Program-made: the position numbers and the translations under genes
Shown here: one piece after another, positions 25,723 through 33,176 of the stretch
Position numbering within the stretch: position 1 is the stretch's first letter
How the letters are laid out: each line of letters starts with the position of its first letter
Assembly (NCBI RefSeq): GCF_004000985.1
Contig: NZ_BIMH01000020.1
Coordinates: forward strand, 1-64,000
Direction of reading: 5' to 3'
DNA length: 64,000 nucleotides
From: Paenibacillus validus NBRC 15382
GTDB lineage: Bacteria > Bacillota > Bacilli > Paenibacillales > NBRC-103111
Notes under the pieces: generated by a model
What the model saw: the letters and a program-made list of their open reading frames with translations, nothing else
What the model was told of the DNA's origin: nothing
The model's database searches: none

Positions 25723-27699
25723 ATGACACAAGACAAAAAGCCTTATCTGATCGACGCAATTGCAGGAAATTCAAGGTTTCTGGCCTCTCTTGGACGAACG
25801 GGACGGCTGTTCCGCCTATGGTGGCCGCACATTGACTACCCGCAGCATGTCGACGAAATTCGCAGCGGTTTGTTCGTGGACGGACATACGACGGCAACCA
25901 CCTGGTTCGACAGCGAGCAGGACGGATGGCGGCATGAGGCCGGTTATGTGCCGCGCACGAATGTATTCCGCGTCGAGGCGGTTTCTTCGCATGTGCCGGT
26001 ATCCGTCGAAACGTTAGATTACGCCGTACCTTCCGAAGATATTTATGTGCGCAGCTACCGTTTCACGAACCGGGGCAGTGAAGCCGTGTCGTTCCGGTTC
26101 CTGTATTACTCTTCGTTCCGTTCGATGGAGACGTCTTATTACCATACGACATCGTTTGAAGAATCGAACGACGCGCTTGTTCATCTACGCCACGAGTATA
26201 TTTTTTCGGTCTCCAGTTCAAACGTTTGCGCAGGTTATCAGGCTGGCTCCGCCTGGAGCGACGCGCAAGACGGCGAGCTTGACGGCAACGTGATCGATAT
26301 GACTCCGGACGGGGCGCTCAGCTGGCGCTTTGACGACGTGCAGCCAGGCGCCGTCATCGATGTGCCCGTCTATATCGCCGCCGGCTCCACCCGGCAGGAA
26401 GCTTACGACACCTTGGCCAAAGCGAAAAGCCAGCCCGAAGCGCACTGGCGCGAGCTGACCATCAGCTATTGGCACGGTTTTCTGGCCGCTGCGGTTCCCG
26501 CTCCGGCCGCCAGCGAATCGGTTCGCGAGCTGTATGAACGTTCGCTGCTCGCGATGAAACTGATGTCCGACGAGCGCAGCGGCAGCGTCGTAGCTGCGCC
26601 GGAATTCGACGAAGGCTTCACCCGCTGCGGCGGTTACGCCTACTGCTGGGGGCGCGACGCCGCCTTCATCACGACTGCGCTTGACCGCGTCGGCCTTCAG
26701 GAACTGTCCACCCGCTTCTACGACTGGACGCTGACGGCCCAGGATCCGGACGGCTCTTGGCAGCAGCGGCATTACCACGACGGACGCCTGGCACCGTCAT
26801 GGGGGCTGCAGATCGACGAAGGCGCGTCGATCCTATGGGGCATGTGGCAGCACTACGCTCACACCCGGGACGCCGCGTTCGCGGACCGCGTCTGGCCGGC
26901 AGTGGCGAAGGGCGCCGATTTCTTGATCGGCTATTTGGACGCCGAAACCGGACTGCCGCTGCCGAGCCGCGATCTGTGGGAGGAGCGCTCGGCTGAGCAT
27001 ACGTATTCGGCTGCGGCCGTATACGGAGGGCTGACCGCCGCGGCATCGTTCGCCCGGCTTCGCGGCGATAAAGCGCTCGCGGCCGGCTGGAGCCGGGCTG
27101 CCGATACGATTGCGCGAAGCATCCGCGAGCGATGCTGGAACGAGGAGCGCGGGGCCTTGTACCGCGCGTTGAAGCTGGGCGTGCCGGAAGGCGTTTACCG
27201 CGAAGCTGCGGCTCAAGGACAGCCTGTCTCGACATCGGTGAACGCGAAAGGATATGTCACCTATGCGCTTGAGTTCGATCCGGTTCTCGACATCAGCTTG
27301 CTTGGGGTGTCCGTGCCATTCGGCGTCCTGCCCGTGGACGATCCGATCATGATCTCCACCGCGGAAGCAGTAGAGCAGGCGCTTACGGCGCCCGTCGTCG
27401 GCGGTATCAAGCGTTACGAGAACGACCCCTACATCGGCGGCAATCCGTGGATTCTGACCACGTTGTGGCTATGCCACTACCGGATCGCGCGCGGTCAATA
27501 CGACGAAGCTTGGCGTCATCTTCAGTGGGCGGTCGAGCATCGCACTGCGATGGGCCTGCTGCCCGAGCAGGTGGATCAATTGACCGGCGAAACGGCATGG
27601 GTCGTACCGCTGACTTGGTCGCATGCGATGTATATCCTTGCCGTACAGATGTTAGTCGAGCATGGACAAATCCCGGCCACGCAAGCGACGGAATCTTAA
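25723..27699 (+). CDS. Glycoside hydrolase family 15 (glucoamylase-like), cytoplasmic
   Basis: A 658-residue enzyme that should release glucose (or a similar unit) from the non-reducing end of alpha-glucosides. An N-terminal beta-sandwich (1-270) precedes the (alpha/alpha)6 barrel (about 285-650). Visible marks are CGGYAYCWGRDAAF, DPDGSWQQRHYHDG and, as probable general acid, the glutamates of DLWEERSAEHTYS; the probable base lies in LLPEQVDQLTGE, followed by PLTWSHAMYI. There is no signal peptide, so it works inside the cell on imported oligosaccharides. AAGGAG precedes the ATG. It is co-transcribed with the LacI regulator. Trehalose or dextrin-related substrates are also possible for this bacterial GH15 group. 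Confidence 0.9.
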   Translation: MTQDKKPYLIDAIAGNSRFLASLGRTGRLFRLWWPHIDYPQHVDEIRSGLFVDGHTTATTWFDSEQDGWRHEAGYVPRTNVFRVEAVSSHVPVSVETLDYAVPSEDIYVRSYRFTNRGSEAVSFRFLYYSSFRSMETSYYHTTSFEESNDALVHLRHEYIFSVSSSNVCAGYQAGSAWSDAQDGELDGNVIDMTPDGALSWRFDDVQPGAVIDVPVYIAAGSTRQEAYDTLAKAKSQPEAHWRELTISYWHGFLAAAVPAPAASESVRELYERSLLAMKLMSDERSGSVVAAPEFDEGFTRCGGYAYCWGRDAAFITTALDRVGLQELSTRFYDWTLTAQDPDGSWQQRHYHDGRLAPSWGLQIDEGASILWGMWQHYAHTRDAAFADRVWPAVAKGADFLIGYLDAETGLPLPSRDLWEERSAEHTYSAAAVYGGLTAAASFARLRGDKALAAGWSRAADTIARSIRERCWNEERGALYRALKLGVPEGVYREAAAQGQPVSTSVNAKGYVTYALEFDPVLDISLLGVSVPFGVLPVDDPIMISTAEAVEQALTAPVVGGIKRYENDPYIGGNPWILTTLWLCHYRIARGQYDEAWRHLQWAVEHRTAMGLLPEQVDQLTGETAWVVPLTWSHAMYILAVQMLVEHGQIPATQATES

Positions 27700-27822
27700 T
27701 CCCTCTTGCCTACCAAGCTTAGTCCCGCAGCGTTCTTCTTAACCCCCGGTAACCGCTCGCCTTTTCCCGGAGGTGCTGAATAACTGGGCTTGGATGCAAG
27801 CAGAAATCAGACACTTCACATA

Positions 27823-27960
27823 AATAGCGGAACTCTGGTGCGCTATCTGCCTTACTAATCGGCTTTTGAGCCGATCATAAGGCAAATTAGATCCCATGGT
27901 TCCGCTATTTGTTTCAATACGCCCCAACCTGTGCAAATCATGTACTGAAGTTCCGCTATT
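27823..27960. repeat. AATAGCGGAAC inverted repeat, copy 2 plus a tandem half
   Basis: A large nested hairpin: AATAGCGGAAC (27824-27833) pairs with GTTCCGCTATT (27899-27909), enclosing TGCCTTA/TAAGGCA and ATCGGCT/AGCCGAT with a TTTG loop. A second GTTCCGCTATT follows at 27949-27960, immediately before the stop of the aminotransferase gene, in the same orientation. It lies between convergent genes (GH15 and aminotransferase), so it may also end both transcripts. Same family as 8355-8434 and 55456-55599. Confidence 0.75.
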
Positions 27961-27964
27961 CGAT

Positions 27965-29158
27965 TTACAGACCGCTCTTCTTGCCGATCACTCGCAAAAA
28001 CTCGCCGATGCGACGGACTGCCTCCAGCAGCCTGTCCTCCTCTTGTACCAGCGCAATTCGGACATATCCTTCGCCTTCTTTCCCGAAGGCGTCTCCCGGG
28101 ATTACGACAACTCCCGCGGTGTACAGCATTTCCCGGGAAATCTGTCGAGATGTCCATCCGTGCGGGATCGGCGCCCAGATGAACATCGACGCTTTCGGCT
28201 TAGGGATTGCCCAACCTGCGGCGTTTAATCCTTCCACGACGATATCTCTCCGCCTTTGATACAACGCGGCTACCGAAACGCTTCCCGGCTCCATATCTTC
28301 CCGCATCGCCTCAATTCCCGCCCGCTGCACCGCGAGAAACACCCCGTAATCAATATTCGACTTCAACGTGCGCAGAGCACGCACCGCCTCCGGCTGTCCG
28401 ACCATAAACGCGATCCGGCAGCCCGCCATATTAAAGCTTTTCGACAACGAATGAAATTCAACGGCGACGTCTTTGGCCCCTTCCACTTCAAGAACGCTCG
28501 GCGGCCGAAAACCGTCAAACGCCATTTCCGAATATGCGATATCGTGGACGATCAGCAAATCATGCTGACGCGCAAAATCGACAAGCCTCTCGAAGAAAGG
28601 CAGCGTGGCGACCGCCGACAGCGGATTGCTCGGGTAGTTGAGCAATATGAACTTCGCCTGCTTCAACACATCCGCCGGAATCCGGTCCAGCTGCGGCAAG
28701 AAATCATGTTCCGCACAAAGCGGCACAAGATAAGGCGTCACCCCCGCGATCACGAGACTCGCCGCATAAATAGGGTAACCCGGATCGGGCACGATAGCCA
28801 CATCGCCCGGGTCGGTCACCGCCAAGGCCAGATGAGAGAGCCCATCCTGCGATCCCATAAGCGCAACCACCTCCGTCTCCGGGTCAAGCTTGACGCCGAA
28901 ACGATAGTCGTACCATGCCGCCACGGTTTGCCTGAATGCAAGCGTTCCTTCCGTGCCCGGATAACCGTACAACGTCGGGTCTGCCGCCGCCTCGCTTAAC
29001 GCGCTCCTCACCCGTTCCGAAGGTCCGCGGTCAGGACTGCCGATCCCCAGATCGATCACGTCTATTCCTCGCGCAATCACTTCGCGCTTCCACTGAGCCA
29101 CCTCAGAAAAAATGGCCGAACCGAGTTCGGCCAACCGTTTGGACTCCCTTTTTTTCAT
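27965..29158 (-). CDS. Class I/II PLP-dependent aminotransferase (LL-DAP aminotransferase-like)
   Basis: A 397-residue fold-type I aminotransferase. Visible are IDLGIGSPDRGPSERV, GYPGTEGTLAFRQTVAAWY, LLNYPSNPLSAVA, HDIAYSEMAFDG and the PLP lysine in FHSLSKSFNMAGCRIAF. The pattern resembles LL-diaminopimelate aminotransferase and PatA-type enzymes; substrate cannot be fixed from sequence. I start at MKKRESKRL (29158), with GGGG 9 bases upstream, rather than at the ATG three codons earlier, which abuts the site. An inverted repeat overlaps its 3' end. Confidence 0.88.
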   Translation of the reverse strand: MKKRESKRLAELGSAIFSEVAQWKREVIARGIDVIDLGIGSPDRGPSERVRSALSEAAADPTLYGYPGTEGTLAFRQTVAAWYDYRFGVKLDPETEVVALMGSQDGLSHLALAVTDPGDVAIVPDPGYPIYAASLVIAGVTPYLVPLCAEHDFLPQLDRIPADVLKQAKFILLNYPSNPLSAVATLPFFERLVDFARQHDLLIVHDIAYSEMAFDGFRPPSVLEVEGAKDVAVEFHSLSKSFNMAGCRIAFMVGQPEAVRALRTLKSNIDYGVFLAVQRAGIEAMREDMEPGSVSVAALYQRRRDIVVEGLNAAGWAIPKPKASMFIWAPIPHGWTSRQISREMLYTAGVVVIPGDAFGKEGEGYVRIALVQEEDRLLEAVRRIGEFLRVIGKKSGL

Positions 29159-29213
29159 CGAATCCATCCCCGACTTCCACTTAATATGGTGTATCCCATG
29201 AATCGTTCATACC

Positions 29214-30290
29214 TTAAAAGTTAATGCCCGTCAATTCGTGCACCTGCCACATCATGTACAGCAGAACAACGGCCAGCCCCAAATAAGCGGCGCCGAACTT
29301 CCATCTAGCCGCCGTCGGCACTTCATAGTACCGATCGTTCTCGTGTACCGAGTAGTCGATCAGGCAAAGCATTTCCAGCTGCAGCCCGTTCTCCTTCTGT
29401 ACCCGCGGCAGTCCCATCAAGCGTACCCGATGAATAATCGAGGGCTGGCTCATCGGAACCGTACCTCGAAAATCCAGGCTGTCCCAATAGATGTCGACCA
29501 GCTGCTGCTCTTCCTTCAAATCGGTATACGTCGTAAAAGACAAATCACGCTTATGCTCGGTTCCCGGAATGATATACCCTTGAGCGATTAGCGGTTCGGC
29601 GTCAATCATGAAGCTTAGCGTGAGGGAGCGCTTCTCCCCGTGTTTGCGGTTTTTCACGTATTTCTTATACAGGTCATAGGCAAATAACGCCCAGATCAGC
29701 ATCAAAATCGGACTAAACCGGTAAATAATGAACGCGAGCCCGCCGATCAGACCGACCAGCCAAAGCCAGCGCGTAACCGCGGTTGAAATGCGGCCGCCGT
29801 CCAGCGGATGAATCGGGAGCAAATTCAGCAAATTGATGAAAAAGCCCACATAAGATAACGTATACAGAAAATCGCTATCCTTCACATAGGCTGCGCCGAA
29901 CACAGCCATCGCCCCGATTGTCCCCAGCAGCGGCCCGCCGAAGGCGAGATACGCTTCCGTTACGGCATCCCGGGGATGACGCTTCATACTGATCATCGCT
30001 CCGAGAAACGGAATAAATACCGGCGCCGTCACCGGCAGCCCCTTTTGCTTGGCGGCAAGCACATGACCGAGCTCGTGCACAAAGATAAGCAAGACAACGC
30101 CTACGGCGAATTGCCAAGGATAAATGATCGCATACGCTCCGACGGAAATCGCCATCGAGATGATGGCTCCACCAGCTTTTCCTAATTTAAGCAGCGGAAG
30201 CAGCAGCTTCAGCTGCGATAACAAGAACATGACTGCGGCTCCGATGAACCATAGGGGGTTTTGCTTGTTCCTCTCTTTTTTTTGCTGCAA
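29214..30290 (-). CDS. Site-2 protease family (M50) membrane metalloprotease
   Basis: A 358-residue membrane protein with the zinc motif HELGH (VLLIFVHELGHVLAAK) and the second motif LLPIHPLDGGRIS, both inside hydrophobic segments, as in intramembrane M50 proteases (YwhC/YdiL-like). Four or more helices fill residues 10-200, a soluble domain follows (about 215-330), and a last helix (LGLAVVLLYMMW) near the C-terminus may act as an additional anchor. The start is TTG at 30290, preceded by AAGGAG 11 bases upstream; no ATG is well placed. It lies 23 bases after an ArsC/Spx-like gene and is probably co-transcribed. Substrate unknown. Confidence 0.88.
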   Translation of the reverse strand: MQQKKERNKQNPLWFIGAAVMFLLSQLKLLLPLLKLGKAGGAIISMAISVGAYAIIYPWQFAVGVVLLIFVHELGHVLAAKQKGLPVTAPVFIPFLGAMISMKRHPRDAVTEAYLAFGGPLLGTIGAMAVFGAAYVKDSDFLYTLSYVGFFINLLNLLPIHPLDGGRISTAVTRWLWLVGLIGGLAFIIYRFSPILMLIWALFAYDLYKKYVKNRKHGEKRSLTLSFMIDAEPLIAQGYIIPGTEHKRDLSFTTYTDLKEEQQLVDIYWDSLDFRGTVPMSQPSIIHRVRLMGLPRVQKENGLQLEMLCLIDYSVHENDRYYEVPTAARWKFGAAYLGLAVVLLYMMWQVHELTGINF

Positions 30291-30313
30291 ACCAGGCCAC
30301 GCTCCTTCAGGGT

Positions 30314-30700
30314 TTATACGGACCGGCTCCAGTTTTCCGTGTACTGCTCCGGCTTGAAGCCCACCGTCACCCGTTCGCCGTCCGTTACGACCGGGCGTTT
30401 GATCAGCATGCCGTGGGAGGACAACAGCTTGATTTTCTCCTCCTGCGAAAGATGAGGCAGCTTATCTTTCAATTGCAGTTCTTTGTACACGTCGCCCGAC
30501 GTATTAAACCACTTTTTAATATCGAGTCCGCTTCGTGCAATTAAATCGGTCAGCACTTCCACCGTCGGCGGATGTTCCTTGATATGATGTTTGTTCACAG
30601 TCCAGCCTTCGTTTTCAAGCCATTTCACCGCGCTTCGGCACGTGCTGCAGGTCGGATATTCGTAAATCGTAACCGTGTTTTTATCATGCGTTGTCGTCAT
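30314..30700 (-). CDS. ArsC/Spx-family thioredoxin-like protein
   Basis: A 128-residue protein with a thioredoxin-like fold and the redox motif CSTC (EYPTCSTCRSAVKWLE), followed by NTSGDVYKEL, LLSSHGMLIKRPVV and VGFKPEQY, the last two being typical of the ArsC/Spx/YusI group. Spx and MgsR act on RNA polymerase, ArsC reduces arsenate; the family alone does not decide. Its CxxC at positions about 20-23 fits Spx/MgsR/YusI spacing. I start at MTTTHD (30700), with GAGG 9 bases upstream, not at the TTG three codons earlier. It precedes the site-2 protease gene by 23 bases. Confidence 0.88.
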   Translation of the reverse strand: MTTTHDKNTVTIYEYPTCSTCRSAVKWLENEGWTVNKHHIKEHPPTVEVLTDLIARSGLDIKKWFNTSGDVYKELQLKDKLPHLSQEEKIKLLSSHGMLIKRPVVTDGERVTVGFKPEQYTENWSRSV

Positions 30701-30860
30701 TGTGTTCAACCTCGTTTCTTGAATTCCCTTTTATTATACCGATGACCCGGAACGGCCTGCAAATCTACGCGTCTCCAGGGTTGAAAAAAGCGATGCCGCG
30801 GTCACATAATGAGGAAGAAGCCCAGATTCGAAATCCGCTGATAAAGGAGAGCGCCGTCAC

Positions 30861-31607
30861 GTGATTTACATCATTAAATTTGTATACGCGTTTTTGCTGC
30901 CGCCGGGCCTCTTCGTCGCGCTTCTGCTGCTCGCCGCCGGATGGCTGTACCTCAAAGTAAACCGCAAAGCCGGATGGACGATGCTGGCAGCGGCCTTGCT
31001 GCTGTATGCAGCTTCGATCCAGCTCGTGAGCGACCCGATCGTGCGCAGTCTGGAGAACCGGTACACTGTTCCTGACCGACTGGACGGCGACGTATACGTG
31101 ATGCTGACGGGAGGTGCGCTCGGCGGTGTTGCGAGCCCGGCGGGAGAAGGGCAGCTATCCGGCTCAACGCTTCAACGCGTCGTATCGGCTGCCGAGCTGT
31201 ACAAGCAGAAGCCGCTGCCGATCCTCGTATCCGGCGGACAAGTGAACGAGAACACCGGGAACGAGGGGCAGCTTTCCAAACGGACGCTGCTCCGCTTAGG
31301 CGTACCCGAGCAGGACATTTTGCTCGACGATAAGAGCCGCACCACCCGGGAAAACGCGCAAAACAGCAAGGAGCTGCTGACGAAAACCGGACTGAGCCGC
31401 CCGATTCTCATCACATCGGCCTTCCATATGGCCCGGTCGGTGAAACATTTTGAGGCTCGCCAAGTCATCGTGACTCCGTACCCGGTCGATTTCCGCACGA
31501 GTCCGGGCACGCTCCCGCGAACGTACATGCAGCTGTTGACGCCCAAGTCCAGCTCGATGGACGATATCGCGGTCGCGCTGAAGGAATATTTGGGCATGCT
31601 CCAGTAA
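30861..31607 (+). CDS. YdcF/ElyC-like protein (DUF218)
   Basis: A 248-residue membrane protein with two N-terminal helices (FVYAFLLPPGLFVALLLLAAGWLYL and AGWTMLAAALLLYAASIQLV) and an external DUF218 domain (about 75-245) with VMLTGGA, PILVSGG, RTTRENAQNS and ITSAFHMARSV. ElyC in E. coli affects lipid carrier use and wall synthesis; YdcF binds SAM. The start is GTG at 30861, with AAAGGAG 11 bases upstream. Single-gene unit, followed by a strong hairpin. The role here is inferred from the family. Confidence 0.9.
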   Translation: MIYIIKFVYAFLLPPGLFVALLLLAAGWLYLKVNRKAGWTMLAAALLLYAASIQLVSDPIVRSLENRYTVPDRLDGDVYVMLTGGALGGVASPAGEGQLSGSTLQRVVSAAELYKQKPLPILVSGGQVNENTGNEGQLSKRTLLRLGVPEQDILLDDKSRTTRENAQNSKELLTKTGLSRPILITSAFHMARSVKHFEARQVIVTPYPVDFRTSPGTLPRTYMQLLTPKSSSMDDIAVALKEYLGMLQ

Positions 31608-31611
31608 ATAC

Positions 31612-31660
31612 GAAAAATCCGCGGGCCGGTTTCTCCGATCGGAGCCGCCCTGCGGATTTT
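31612..31660. terminator. Bidirectional terminator, YdcF-like gene and B12 operon
   Basis: AAAATCCGC pairs with GCGGATTTT, with an inner GGGC/GCCC and GGTTTCTCC/GGAGCC region, flanked by A-run and T-run. It lies between the two convergent stops. Confidence 0.8.
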
Positions 31661-31670
31661 GATTTGCGCT

Positions 31671-32588
31671 TTACCGTGCAAGTCGTGCCAAGCAATGCTC
31701 CATATCGTCCGGCATCGGCGCCTCGAACTCCATCCACCGCTTCAGTGTCGGATGCGTCAAACCAAGCGTGCATGCATGAAGCGCATGCCTGTCGATCCCG
31801 GCTTCAGCGGATTCGCTCTTGAAGCCGTACAGCTTATCGCCGAGCAGCGGGTGGCCGAGATGCTGCATATGAACGCGAATCTGGTGTGTCCGCCCCGTCT
31901 CCAGCCGCAGCCGGACAAGCGTCGCTTTGGCGAACCGCCGCTCGATCCGGTAGTGCGTGACCGCGGCATAGCCCGTTTCCGTTACGATGCGGAGATGCGG
32001 AGCGTCCGGATTGCGGTCGATCGGCTCATTCACGGTGCCGGTATCGTCGGCCATGCGCCCGTGGACGATGGCGAGATACTCTTTCTTCAACTGATGCGCC
32101 TGCATCTGCTCGGAAATTTGCTGGTGGACGTAAGGATTTTTGGCTACCGCCAGCGCACCGGACGTCTCCTGGTCCAGCCGGTGAATGGGACGGAAACGGA
32201 AGTTTTCTCCGCGCTCGCGCCAGTAATGAACGACGCCGTTCGCGATCGTCCCGGTGTAGTGGCCATGCGTCGGATGCACGATAAGGCCTGCCTCTTTATT
32301 GAGCACGAGCAGTTCCTCATCCTCGTATAAAATGTTGAGCGGCATCGGCTGCGGCATAATGTCGTCCGATTGTTCCTCGATCATGCGGACGGCAACCAGA
32401 TCGCCGGTTCTCACCTTCACATCGATGTATTTCCGCTCGCCGTTCACGGTTATGCCCTGCTCCGTCATTTTTAAGCGCGAGAGCAGCTTGCGGGACACGC
32501 CCAAGCGGCTGCGAAGGACAGTACGCAGCACAATGCCGTCGTCTTCCGGCGGCACTACATATTCTAAAGGCTTATAGTAGGTTGTCAT
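31671..32588 (-). CDS. RluA/RluD-family pseudouridine synthase
   Basis: Converts uridine to pseudouridine in RNA. The 305-residue protein has an S4-like N-terminal part (SRKLLSRLKMTEQGITVNG) and a catalytic domain with the aspartate in IHRLDQETSGALAVAK, plus RLETGRTHQIRVHMQHLGHPLLGD. It lacks an own ribosome binding site: its ATG overlaps the stop of the adenosyltransferase gene (ATGA at 32585-32588), so it is translated by coupling as the last gene of the B12 operon. Functional connection to cobalamin is not obvious. Target RNA is not predictable. Confidence 0.93.
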   Translation of the reverse strand: MTTYYKPLEYVVPPEDDGIVLRTVLRSRLGVSRKLLSRLKMTEQGITVNGERKYIDVKVRTGDLVAVRMIEEQSDDIMPQPMPLNILYEDEELLVLNKEAGLIVHPTHGHYTGTIANGVVHYWRERGENFRFRPIHRLDQETSGALAVAKNPYVHQQISEQMQAHQLKKEYLAIVHGRMADDTGTVNEPIDRNPDAPHLRIVTETGYAAVTHYRIERRFAKATLVRLRLETGRTHQIRVHMQHLGHPLLGDKLYGFKSESAEAGIDRHALHACTLGLTHPTLKRWMEFEAPMPDDMEHCLARLAR

Positions 32589-33154
32589 GATTTACGTCTG
32601 AACACCTCGGCGCTGCGCGCATACTCCACATCGGGGACTGCTGCGCGATGGTTGGCCGTACGGGCGATCGTGAAGAACAAATCGGACAGGCGGTTCAAAT
32701 ACCGGCGGACCTCTTCGTTGATCGGCTGCGTCCGCGCTAACGTCACGACCCGCCGTTCCGCCCGGCGGCATACCGTCCGGCAGACGTGCAGCGTCGAAGA
32801 TGCCACGCTCCCTCCAGGCAAAATAAACCGCTTGATATCCGGCGTTTCCGCATCGTATTTATCGATCCATGTTTCCAGGCGATCGACCATCTCCGCCGTT
32901 ACCTTGTAAGGCCGAAGCTCTTGCTTCAGCAAAGCCAAGTCCGAGCCGCAGTCGAACAGCTCATGCTGAATCTCCAGCAAATCGGCGAGTAAATCGGCAT
33001 CTCTTCCCGCATCCAGGAAGCCCATCGCTTGCCCGACAAAGCTGTTCAATTCGTCCACCGTCCCGTACGCCTCGACCCGAACGTCGTCCTTATCCACACG
33101 GCCCCCGATCACACCGGTTTGCCCCGCATCTCCCGTACGCGTATAGATTCGCAT
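32585..33154 (-). CDS. ATP:cob(I)alamin adenosyltransferase, PduO type
   Basis: Transfers the adenosyl group of ATP to cob(I)alamin, giving the active coenzyme. The 189-residue protein shows the PduO-type N-terminal ATP-binding motif TRTGDAGQTG, the VEAYGTVDELNS segment and the C-terminal RRAERRVVTLAR and NRLSDLFFTIAR helices. AGGAGG lies before the ATG. It sits 22 bases after the cobD-cobQ fusion and overlaps the pseudouridine synthase. The position in a cobalamin riboswitch operon supports the corrinoid role. Confidence 0.95.
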   Translation of the reverse strand: MRIYTRTGDAGQTGVIGGRVDKDDVRVEAYGTVDELNSFVGQAMGFLDAGRDADLLADLLEIQHELFDCGSDLALLKQELRPYKVTAEMVDRLETWIDKYDAETPDIKRFILPGGSVASSTLHVCRTVCRRAERRVVTLARTQPINEEVRRYLNRLSDLFFTIARTANHRAAVPDVEYARSAEVFRRKS

Positions 33155-33176
33155 TCGAACGCCTCCTGCCTGTTGA

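Noticed and set aside
25712-25815. Signal peptide for the GH15 enzyme
   Set aside because: The N-terminus MTQDKKPYLIDAIAGNSRF has no hydrophobic core or cleavage site.
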